Below the pieces are notes generated by a model that saw only the letters and a program-made list of their open reading frames with translations, made no database searches and was not told the origin of the DNA. From positions 700,186 through 764,185 of the forward strand of contig VXAZ01004027.1 in the NCBI GenBank assembly GCA_013399875.1: a stretch of DNA of 64,000 bases, read 5' to 3'. A program made the position numbers and the translations under genes. Origin of the DNA: Gymnorhina tibicen. Lineage: Eukaryota > Chordata > Aves > Passeriformes > Artamidae. Below are positions 26,101-38,100 of this stretch, piece by piece (positions within the stretch are counted from its first letter, which is position 1; each line of letters starts with the position of its first letter).

Positions 26101-29100
26101 ATATAATATAATTCTATTCTGGTTAGAAGCTGTATTTTGGTACTTACTTAGTATTAGATCTTTAATGGCTATTTTATTATCTTAGTAAAAACGTCTGGTA
26201 ATAAATGCAAGCGTAATTATGGAAATAGTGAAAAACTTCTTAAATGTATTTTCATTTTGAAATACTGAATATATAGTGTGCAGCCTCTTAGTAATAATAT
26301 ATTTGATCAGTTCAGAAGAAATAATTACTCTATGAGAATGTTTTCTATTTTCTTGGGGAAAAGCAAAGAGACTGACTTGCATAGAACTTAGTCTTTATTT
26401 GTTCAAAGAGTTGCCAGTAATTCCACATATACTGGAAGTTAGTGTCTGGCAAAGTGTATTAGAGTGCTCAAGTTCTTAGGAGATGAAATGTCAATGTAAT
26501 GATAAGGCTTTTAGTCTGAGTGGAAATCCAGAGGCTCAAATGGAATGAATCATTTTAATAATAGAACAAATTGCCCATCTGGTGGTGATGGGGAGCAAAG
26601 TTGCTGTTTCCTAAAATGGAGTTCCTGAACAGTGGTATGGTTTTGCAAGCTGGTTCTGTAGTGCTGTGTTACAGTAACAGGCCAGCTTTTAATACCATAT
26701 ATCCAATGTCTGCTGGTGCCTGTTTCTTAGACTTCGTGTAAGACAAAATACATTGGATAGATTGAATTGCTACCAAAAAGGACATTCTGATCATTAATAA
26801 GAGTTTTGTATAACCCTGCTTGATTTTAAGGAGTTGTGATGAGGTTTTTTGCTCTTGTACTTTTAGAGCGCCCCATACCCTTTGATCACATGATGTATGA
26901 CCACCTACAGAAGTGGGGGCCCCGCAGGGAAGAGGTGAAATTTTTTCTTCGTCATGAAGAGTCACCAGCTGAAAGCAATGAACAGAGTAAGTACATTTAT
27001 CCTGTAGTGCTGTTACTGAAACAGATTTAGAAGATTTCTGAAATGAGATAAGTTTTCAGTTCATTCAGTGAACTTCAGTGGTTATATGTAATACAACTTC
27101 CTTATACCTAAGCCATTTTGAACCTTCCTCAGGGGCACCTTTATTCTTGTTCTCCAGTTCTCTTCTTTAGAATACTTTCTACCAGTCTGTTGAGTAATAG
27201 CAAGATTGATTTGTATTCTGCTTAATTTGGATCCAAAAAAGTTGGTGGTTATTAGAGACTTGATGTAGTTTTTTCTTATTGAGAGAAAGTCCCTACATTT
27301 TGAGAGGGTGGCATGGTTCTTTTTGCCCTCGTGTTCTTTCAGTTGCACAGAAAAAGACTTGGTGAACTCCTTTGCCTCCTTTAAAAACTCAAATCTGCCA
27401 GACATCACTGGCAGAGGTTTCAGTGCCTTTGCTTTCTCAGAACTTCATGCAGGTATATTTAATAGTGGTGATAATCTGCGTCTTGAAAAATTGCTGGTCT
27501 GCTTGGTTCTATAGGAGAAGCGTTTATATGAAGCAGAACCCTATGAAGTGGGCTTTCTTAAAAGACTGTAATAAAAAAATAGAAGTGTTTTAGTTTTCTG
27601 AACTTACTGGTGTAGACTGTACTTAACCTATGAGAGAGTTTTGAGGCTGTGCATTATAGACTTAATGGCTGTCAGACTGTCTGAAGGACAGGAAAGGTGT
27701 CTCGGTGAGGTGTGTTTGCATGCCCAGATTATCCTGACTCGTTCAACTAATCTGACTGCTTTTAACAACAGGATATCAAGTCTTTGCTGAGTCCTTACTG
27801 CTTTCAGCTGAAGTTTCTTCACTTATTTTTAAGTGGTTCCTGTTTGTTTGGAATGCAGAAGTAGCAGACCCAAAAATGTGTGAGGGAATTTTGTATTAAT
27901 TAGGTACTTTGTAAAATAGTCAGCTATCCTTTGGGCAATACAAATATAAAGCATGTTAAGAAATTTAAGATACACCTAAAGCCAAAGAATTTCAGTGTAC
28001 AAGGAAAGCATTGCTTCTGAACCGTTCATGCAAGGCTTTTTAATTTATCATTGGCCTATGGATCAATTTGTAGATTACAGTTGTTTATAAGTTAGAAATT
28101 AGAAAAGCTTCCTCTACTATATTAATTTATAATTTATTCAGTTGAAGCTACTGCTTCTCATGGATACAAATTATAAAACTTGAGTACATTGCCCTTCATG
28201 ACATCTTTGCCCAAAGAGATGTCAGGAAAATAGAGCTGCATGTCTGTACTTTTAACTGAGGAAGTCTGTGAAGTAAAAGCTTTATTTCTGCTGATTCACT
28301 GCTTACAAAAAGTAACTTTAGTAAGAAAGAGTTGGAACTAGCAGAATAAAAATTCGCAGGTAAAAGTTTCATACAAATTCTTGTATGAATTCTCAGAATT
28401 CTCAGAACATTCAAGAACAGACTCAAGAGTGAAAACCATTTGTGTTGAAAACGGAACTTTGCACTAAGAGTGATACTTTACTTTTAGGTGGACGTCAAGC
28501 CCAGAATCAAAGAAATGGCATAAATATACCTGTGGAGAAACGTACAGAGAATGGGGTATGTAATAAATCCTAAAGGTTTGGATCAACACCACTCAAATAC
28601 TTTGTGCTTTAAAAATTATTATTTTTCAAGGTGTGTAATGATGGGAACTGGGGAAAAATATATTGATCTTGGTTTTGTTTTGATTTTGTTAGAAAGTGAA
28701 TGGGACAATGTGTCTTTTTCATCAACTACTCTGAATTTTCTGTCTAGAAAGAAATTATGTGATGTGAGAAGCCGTGGAGTCTTATTAATTCATGTTCTAA
28801 TCTCTTTTATTCATTCTGTGTGAAGTAAAACCAAGCCACATTATTCTTTCACACTTGTGTTGCCTGTCCTCATGTCTTTTCTTTGATTTATCTCACTGGT
28901 ACTGATTCATGACATTCCCTTATATGTTGAAACATGAGGATGTATCTATGGATTGGGATGTTTTCAGATGCTGGTAGAAGAGCTTACATACCCCTCAGAG
29001 CTATCTCTTTATACTGTTTTTATGCACTTGATTAATTTCTATTTTTTTTAGCTAATATATTACTAGGTTTCTAATTTAAAATACAGATTACATACTATAG

Positions 29101-32100
29101 GCCACTTGTGACTCCTGGCTTGAACATTTTCTCTTTTACACATAAAAGACAGTATATCTCTTGCAAAATTACCATGGCTTAAAAACCTTCTGCTCCTGAG
29201 CTGAAACTCTCCTTACTGTCTTCTGTTGTCTCATCCTCAATACTAATGAAGATTCTGCAAAGCATAGTCTGTTCTCGTTTGCTCAGGACCATTCTGCTGC
29301 CTTTACCAAGATACTCTAGCTATAGTTGGCTATTTTTAAACATTTTCCAATTTCAGTAAAAATGTTTGAGCTCACCAATTCATAGTTACATTGTCTCTAT
29401 GAAGCACTGTCACTTTACAAACATGCATATGTCTTTCTCAGAGTAAAATAATACTTAAAGTTTAAAAGCAAACAAATTAGTTTTTTCAAGGCTAGAAGTC
29501 TTAAATAAAAAAAACCCCTAAAATGTTAAAAATAATTGTGCAGATTCAACAATTCTGTGCTTGTATATTGCCTGATAATTAACATCTAAAATTCAGACAC
29601 ACTCCCATGCAGCAACAGAGTTGTTCAGTCGATTTACAGCTCCCTTTGCAGCTAGTTTTGTGTATGGCATGTGGACCTAGGGGAAGGAATTTTTTTCCCT
29701 ATTCAAAACAGTTAATCATGTATTGCTTTCTACGTTCCTTTTCTGTAGAGAGCACTGGCTGATATCCTGTGCTGCATGGATCCGTTTATCCGGCTGCCAT
29801 TGTCATATTGACAATGTAGTGAGATCATGGTGCTGTGAAGTGCTGGGGGAACATAACTCTTTCATGACCTCCCCTGATCTACTCCTCCATGTGGGTTGTA
29901 GCTCATATACTACATTTGAGATATAGTATATTTGGAAATTAGGACTGGCATGTGCAGAATGCCTTACAATCTCACTTCTTGGCAGGGCTAAGCTTTATGA
30001 TAGCATAGCTCTGCATTGAATTGAATTTGCTGTGAGTTTTTATGGGTAAAGGTCAGACTTGATAACTTGAATAACACTGCTATCTTCATGCCATTCAGTA
30101 TATTTTTTTTCCCCTTTTTTAAAATCCTGAAAGCTGGCCAGACAATTAAAATTTGTTAGGGAACTGATCACTTTAAAAAGGACTTTTACCAGGTTTAGGA
30201 AATAAAGTGTATTAAATACCAGGTTTATTAAAACAGAAGACTAAAACCTGAAGGTGTTATAGTAATGTAAAATTGTAGTGGGTTTTATGCTAAAAATGGT
30301 ACAAATTAGGTTTTGGAAGTGTTTAAAACTAAGATTTTCGATTGTGCTAAGTTTTAAATCAGAGGGGGAGGGGGTAAAAAAGAGGTGGCTTCAGGATCAA
30401 GGATTTAATCAGCTTACACTTACGTAATGCATTAGGCTTATTCATTGTTGCTGGCATGCTGAATGTTAGACTGGCCCTAAAATCAACACAAACCAATGGA
30501 ACATTGAAGACAGCTCAAATCTTACCAAATACTCTGCATTCAGGTATATTTTTATGTGTCCTGCTTTAATGATGAAATGGTTGATTTTTTGCTTAATATT
30601 GGGTAAAGCTGCAAGTGTGACATGAATAGAAAACTTTAGGATGAATGTTAGTTTTATTGATTGAACCAGTAGTCTTGGAAAAAATTATGGGCAATCTATC
30701 CAATTAAATTTAGATAATTCTGTTAATTGGCATTTTGTCATATGCAGTAAGATTTTTTTGTTGTTGTTCTTTGAAACGATATGTGCTTGATCAGCAATTA
30801 TTTAAATAATGGTTAGCTTAAAATCACATTATGTAAATGCTTAAATTTAATTAGATTATCTTTCAAGTTAAAAATAGAATAGGCTAAGTCTCTTTGAGCA
30901 ATGAAACATGCATTGTTGTAAAAAGAATACTTACCTGTAAGTATTCATCTGGGAGCTTTGCATTCTGCATAACAAAGTCTAAAGAAAAAACTCAGTGAGG
31001 TTTTGTGACTTGACAAGTGCTCTTATTCTGGAGCTGACCTTTTGGGGTTTGATTTTTGCTTACAACTTTCTTTCTTGGAAGTGGAATTATGCTGTAATCA
31101 GGACGTGATCTCTTTCTGCCAGTATACAAAGGTAGAGATACGTGAAGATCAGACTTACATAACTAAGCATTTCCTTTTGCCAGGGAGATTGGACAGTGTC
31201 TCAGGAGGGATTCTCTTCTCTGAGAACAGCTGCCTCTTCCTCCTCTTGCTTTTTTTCGCTTGTGTGACTGAGCCAGTTGGATCTGAACACAAGTTGTAAC
31301 AAGGGGAATTCTAAATAAATATGGGGAAAAATGTTTTATCATTGAGAGTAACAGACATTGGAACAGACTGTTCAGAGTCTGTGGAATTTTGATCTAGCTG
31401 AATAAAGTCCTGAGCAGTCTGAACTGCTCCAATCAGAGTGTATTGAACCAGATGACTTCTAGAGACTCCTTTCTGCCTAAATCATTCTTTGATTCTGTGA
31501 TCGGTGGCCGTGAAATAGTGGTCATCCAAGTGCTGGGTCTTGTTTGCTTCCGGATGTCCTAGAATGATCCAAGCATCATTTCATAGTAGCAGCAGCAGTC
31601 TGTGAACACTGAGGCAGAGCAAATATAGGTGAAACCACTGGGGGTCAGTGGCAGACAGGAGAGGGACTGGGGAGCCCCATCCCGGTGCAGCTGCCGGCCC
31701 TCGACAGGAGACGTGGATCAGATGTTGCTCTCCCAGAAAGAGCGCTGACTGGATGAGGACAGTTGTCCAGATGAAAAGGTAATCAGATAACCCAGAAATT
31801 TCTTGGAGATGAGAAAACAGGAAAACATGTAGCTCAGGGGGAAAAAAAGGATGTTGTACAGGAACATGACAGAAGTCAAATGTATTGGACTGAATAAAAG
31901 TTGATTAGTGTAATGAAAACAGTATGTATATGAAGAAATACTCATTTGCTATAGTTGCTTATATATAAATGTAAAATAACATTATTTAAATATAAATTAT
32001 TTTTATTCATAATAATTTACTTGGGGAGCATAAAATGTCAGTTTGTGGTCTCCTGTGCCATTTTCTTTTTAACTTTTTTCTTTTTAACTTATTTTTACTG

Positions 32101-35100
32101 TTTCAAAAATTGCTCCCTTGATTTGGAGAGAGTGGTATCAATAAGACTTTTCCTTAATGGATGTTGACTGAAGTCTCTGCCAAGAAATACAAAGTGGAAC
32201 CTCATTTTATCTCATTACAGAATTTGTGTTAACATTAGTGTAAAAGAAACTTGTGTAGAGGAAAATATCTTCACCATCGTCCCAAACTGGAGAGACACAC
32301 TCCTGCAAATTTTCTTAGTCTTGAAGCTGTGACCAGTAGGTGAAGTTGAGTGTTAAAAGTTTTGTCCTGATTGAATAACAGAACTCATCTTCACTATTTC
32401 TGTAAAAGTGTCTCAAATCAGACTTTTAGCAAAAATACAACAGGTAGTCCAGCTGTTTTAGTATCAGGAGACTCTTACACTGAGGGAATTCTTAGGGAAG
32501 TTTCATTAACAGATGCATTAACTGAGGGAATTCTTATGGAAATACCATTAACAGTCACTTCTACATACATGTATACACAAGGCAGATTTTCATACTACTG
32601 ATTTAATTTCAGAGAGTGTATGGTTGCTGATGGAGGGTAGATACCCTCTGATGGAATCTCTATTCCACTCCATCATGATAGCAGTAAAGCTACACTGCTT
32701 TTGAGTGCCTGTGGTGTGACTTGTCCCATTCTATGCTTAGAGATTAGATAGATTTACAAGTGGTGCCAAAATCCTTGAATAGAATTATATATTGTTCATT
32801 AGTTTTAACCATTTGATCCATGTGAGTGTGACCAGATAAAAAGGCATTAAACATCTAATGTACATTTTGTCATGGGGGGGCATTTAAAATTATTCTTGCA
32901 CAGACAAAATAATTAAAGGTTTCCTTAACCTGTCATGCAAAAATATAACAAAATCTAATTGTGAGGAAAAAGGCAAACAAGTCACATTATTAACAGAAGT
33001 AATAAACTCAGATGAAAAATACATTATATGTACTTGCTTGAAGTTTCTCATTTGAACTATTGAAGGATAAAGAGCTTAGTCTGGATAGAAGTTGTTCTTC
33101 AAAGCTGAGCTGCAAATTCAATTTAATATAAGCTTGTAAGTATTAAGCACTCTGTTTATAACATTTAACAATGTGCTTGGAAGAGGCTGCTATTCACATA
33201 AGACAGGTTTTAATCAAATTTGTTTAAAGCGAACAAAAACCAATGTCACTCTTGAAATCTAGATTCAGGAGTCTCATAGCAAAGTCAAAGCAAATAATTC
33301 CATTAAAAGATTATTTTAAACAATTTAGGCACAAAGAATTCTAATAGTTTGCAGAAAAGTATTTTTTTCTGAAGAAATATTCATGTAAGCTTCCTGGAAC
33401 ATTTTGACCTTCTAATAAAAGGGTAATTAAATCAGATGCAAGTTTTCCCAGTTTTCTGCTGTGACTTTCTCAGTTGTTTTTGTTAAGGAGACAGAAAATT
33501 ATTTTATCTGCCACTCTTGCTGTCAGAGATGTTCCCTCGTGTAAGACATAGATTCTGAAAATTGTGTACCTGTCAGAGAGGGGAGCCTTGCTGCCCCTAC
33601 AGCAGCCTTCTGCACCATCAAATTCCTAGTTCAGTTCCTAGGTCAGAGTTAATAGAGTTTGGATTCTCCAGAGACTGATACTGTTCTTAAAGTCTGTCTG
33701 TAGCATTTTCCAGACAGCTGGCAGTATGTTGCTCTTCAAAAAAATAGAAAAACTAATCCAACTAAAGGATTTAAGGGAAAAAAAATAAATTAGGAAGCAG
33801 GAAAAAAAATTACAGTCTAAAGCTAATTTTAATACATACAAATAGCTTTTGAATTCTTGCTGGACTAGAAATCCAAGTCTTTTCACACCTCAGTAAAGGA
33901 TAGTTATGTAGGGGAGCATCTCTACAAGACTAATAATTGTGTGATCCCATTGAAAGAATTTCTGTGAAACAGTAGGAAATTCAAATCCTCTTGACCTCAT
34001 ACTTCCCTCTGAGGCCTCTTTTAAACTTTTTAGGCAGAATCCCATCTTTCTTGGATTTGGAATGTCATAAACAGTGTTTTGACTTGTCCTGTGCAATCTC
34101 AAATATATTTCAGTCCATAATGGACAAAGTTACTAGATGTTTAGTTTTTATGAGAATAATTTCATCCGTTTCATTGCACTTATTCTGTGATTATTTTCCT
34201 GTTACAATTTTAATTATTACAACATTAGTTTATGACTAATACTCACTTTTAACATCTGACTTAGTTTAGTTTGAGGAATCTAAGGATTGTTTGTCTAGTT
34301 GGGACCAGGAAACATTCTTGGAACCTACTTGGAAGATTCTGAAAGGACTGTTTTCCTCCATGTCTTCTCCCTGTATTTACATAATTTTTAATCTCTGTCA
34401 GTCTAGATGCCAGATATCTATCTAGATGGCCATGGATATGAGAGTTGCAGTATACAGACTTGTGTTAGACAGACATTTACACACTCTCATGTGCAGTGTA
34501 CAGATTTTGTAGTTCTGCTGCTCTTCTGGGCATCAAAGAGAGTTCTGTTTGACAGGTTATAGGAACTGAGTATGTGGTTTCCTAGTCCATGACAACCACC
34601 AGATGAGTTCCCATTTTGCAGAGGAGAAAATACCTAAACTGCACCACTTACTGAATCTCTAGCTCTAGTTCCTGTTTTTACAGGTCTAGCTTTGCTTTTC
34701 CTCACTCATGGCTTTGCAGTTTTGCAGCAATACTTACATATACTTATAATGCAGATATCCATGGGAGGCAGAGGAGAAGTCTGTATGTTTGTTTAACCTC
34801 TAACTATGGTATTTATTTTCCTATGTTTGTGGACATGGAGCAATACAATGCACTCTTTTCCCTAGATTTCTAATTAAATGAAGCATGTGAAGAATTGCTT
34901 ACAGTTGTCACTGCACATAGAAATCCTCAGCTGCTTGGCCCGTATATAAAGTTAGAACAATTTAGAATGAATATTTCAGCTGATGCTTAACGTTATACAC
35001 AGTAACTCATAAAGTAAATGTTACTTAAAGACTTGCTATTTTTCTGAAGTGTTGCTGTGCAGCCCTTACACCTGGACTGTAAACTTCAGTGCCCTTTGTC

Positions 35101-38100
35101 ACAGCTGTATGCTTTTGCAGTCACATTAGTATCATTTTTAGTTAAGCCAAATATTTTAATATCAGGTTATTTTAAGGAAGATGGGACTTGTCCTTTCTTT
35201 TGTTTCTGTAGATCTTTACAGGAGACAGGTTATGAAATTCACTGCATGGCTCTGAGAGGTTAAATGTGAAAGCTGGAGAGTTTGGACTGTTGCTCTGTCT
35301 CAGCAGCTTTCAGTTCAGAGCAGGAGATTCTACTGGTCCATGCAATGCAAACTATTCATTTTCAGTCCACCTTGAGAGTTCTGTCTTTTATGTAGCTGTG
35401 TCATTTGCAGATCAGTGTTTTCTCTCATCTTTTCCGTGGTCTCTGTGGTGTTTCTTATGCAGTGCTGCTGTGGCCTCCTTCCTCTGACACACCTTTCCAT
35501 GTTCACTGACTTGTTCATTTAGTTTCCTGTCCATCTCACCTCTGGACACCAGGCATACCTATTTCCCACCTGCATGTTTTTCCCAGGCGAGTGAACCTTT
35601 CCATTTCTCTGTTGTTTCTGCAGCTGCCTCCAGATCTAATTGTTGTTAAGTTTGTTCCCCCTGCAGTCTTCCTCAGATCAAAGCCGAGAAAAATGAAAGT
35701 CCCTCTGGCTAATTTAGAAGCAAGGGAGTTGAACTTGTTCTTCTTCTCGTATTCCTAGTGGATGATTTTACTCTACAGCTCATACCTTTACTCGCTTGCT
35801 AAAAATAAGCCTGTTCTTTATTCAGCTGGATTAGTCACTTTATTGTGCTTGGACATGGAGTTCTTCAGTGTCCTTATGGAGACCCATTTGGCTGGATCTC
35901 TTGTATAAGTGCACTGAATCATGCTCGAATTACTTTCTTGAAAGAAGGAAGAGAGGGTGAACTTGCATGTCGTTCGAGAGTTTGACAAGGTAAATTACAG
36001 CTTTTTATGTTTTGGGGTTTTCTACAATATCCTCATTTGTAGATACATAAGAAATTGTTAATGGGGTTTAGTATTTTCTGTAATGTTTAATATTTAAAAA
36101 CCCCTAGGTCTAGAGTTTGGCTTGTTCCAGTCTTCTCTGGCTTGCAGATTCTTGATTTATGCTATTGCACATATGCTTTAGCTTTATTGGTGGCTCATAC
36201 ATTCATCTTGTTGCATGCAAGATTTAAGAAAAAACAGAATGATGTAGGGAAAAGCAAATAGCAAAGATTGCTATTGGCAACGCTACAAAAATACAAAGGA
36301 ACAAATAATCCATGTGTTTTTAAAGCTAAATTGTCTATATTCTTACATTTTCAGTTTAACCTGATAACTGTGAAAGAACTGTGTATTGCTCAACATTTTC
36401 CATTGAATATGAAAAGTGCAATGAATCAAGCTGATTATAGTTGACAGCTGGCTTGATCTTGCCGTGATTAGGTCTTTTACTGCTGGCAAAATCCACTAGC
36501 CTTTTCCGTTAGCTGATTGCTGATGAATGCAGAGAGACAGCTTTTCATATCGATAAAGAGTTTGGGGAAACCTTTATCCCATATGGAGTAAGATTAAAAG
36601 GCATCCTACCTACTATTGATTGCACTGAGCCAGAAAGCCATGCAGGAACTCGTAAGATGTGCAGGGTTGTTGTTTTGGCTTGTTCACAACAAACTGTTAA
36701 ACCAGTAGTGTAGACAGAAAATAGCAGAACGATGGAGCTGAAGCGTGTTGAAGCATCGCAAATGTTTACAGCTGACGGGCAGCGCTGCGAAATAAAGATG
36801 TGCTCTCTTGCAATTACATGGGAAAATAGTGAACAGGTAATTAATTACTTTTCAAAATCTGTTAGTTTTACACTTTGGTGGACATGTTTCAGTGCTGTGT
36901 AGCTTTCGCACTTTTAAGTTAAATGATTGTGGGTTTGGTTGTCACATGACCGGAATGCAGACCAGCTCGGGTTTTGTAACGCCTTCTCTCTGAATTGAAA
37001 TTCTTAGTTAATCAGATTTTCTTACATGCATTTGCTGTCTCTCTTACATTTTAAGACCTTATCAAAAGCTTGTTACTTCCAAATGTAATGGTCAACTTTT
37101 GCTTTTGACAGTTTGGTTTTGTGGGAAGTACAAGTCTTACAGTAAGGTCACAACACATCTTTCAGTTACAGGATACTTATTTTCAGTGCTTTTGTGTTTT
37201 AGAAATGTTTTATTATACTGTTCCCCTATGAGCAATATTACATCACCACAGAAAAACTTGATATTGAAACAATTACTTAAGGGAAGAATAAACACAGAAT
37301 TGGTGCTAAACATGTTATTCAGACTAATAAGTGCATCTTAACCACCATTAGCAGTCCTATCAGAATAAGCTGTTGCTTTTAGAAAAGACTCAGAAAAATA
37401 TAGTTCCAAGACTATTTCTAAAGGATCTAGACAGTGTATTTTCAATGTGTATTGTAACTTGTCTATTACTGAAAATCACTATGAGTAAAAGGATTGGGGT
37501 TGTAAAAAGGTCTGAGATGTTGTGCGTAACTGATACTTCAACAAGAATGCGTAATCTCTTTTAAGATGCTTTTTTTTTAGGAGTATGAGGTTGATGTTTT
37601 AATTAAAATCAGCTACTGGGTATTTTAGCCAACACTAAAATTAATATAAACATGCTTAAGATTTCTGTGGCTGTTTAAAAGTGGCTGCAAGGACAAGGAA
37701 GAAAGTAGTGCTTTAAATAAACAAGTTTCAGATGCTACTTTCCTAGAAGTAATTTATAAGCAGTCTATTTCAGATGTAGCAGATGTTCAGTATATGCTTA
37801 AATCAATTTCTAATTTTGAAAACCTATTTTAACATTGTTTTCATTTTTGTTAAGTTCTGCCTTTTCTTAGCTGTTCTGCTTAAAATAGCAGCCTTACTAA
37901 GAAAGTAATATGGGAAAACAGGAAATCTGGAGTCTGTAGCTTATACTGAGTAGACTTTAAACATTATATTATGGAGTGACTCACAACCATCAGCAAGTTG
38001 GAGGAATTACTAACAAGATAGTATAGATTGAGAGAGGTTAAGATTTTTATCAACTGTAGATAATATGACATTTTTCAGCAAACGGTAATGCAGTTGAAGC

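Larger units (their letters stand above)
20140..26866 (+). other. PPP1R13B: PPP1R13B intron 2
   Basis: 6.7 kb, phase 1. It contains a CR1 fragment (20905-20979), a candidate in-frame microexon (23184-23237) and a GT-rich tract (about 25505-25616). I see nothing else coding on either strand. Confidence 0.9.

Noticed and set aside
31560..31760. GC-richer patch after the CR1 fragment in intron 4, considered as promoter or exon
   Set aside because: No frame- or splice-compatible structure; it may be flanking decayed repeat sequence, but I cannot assign a family.
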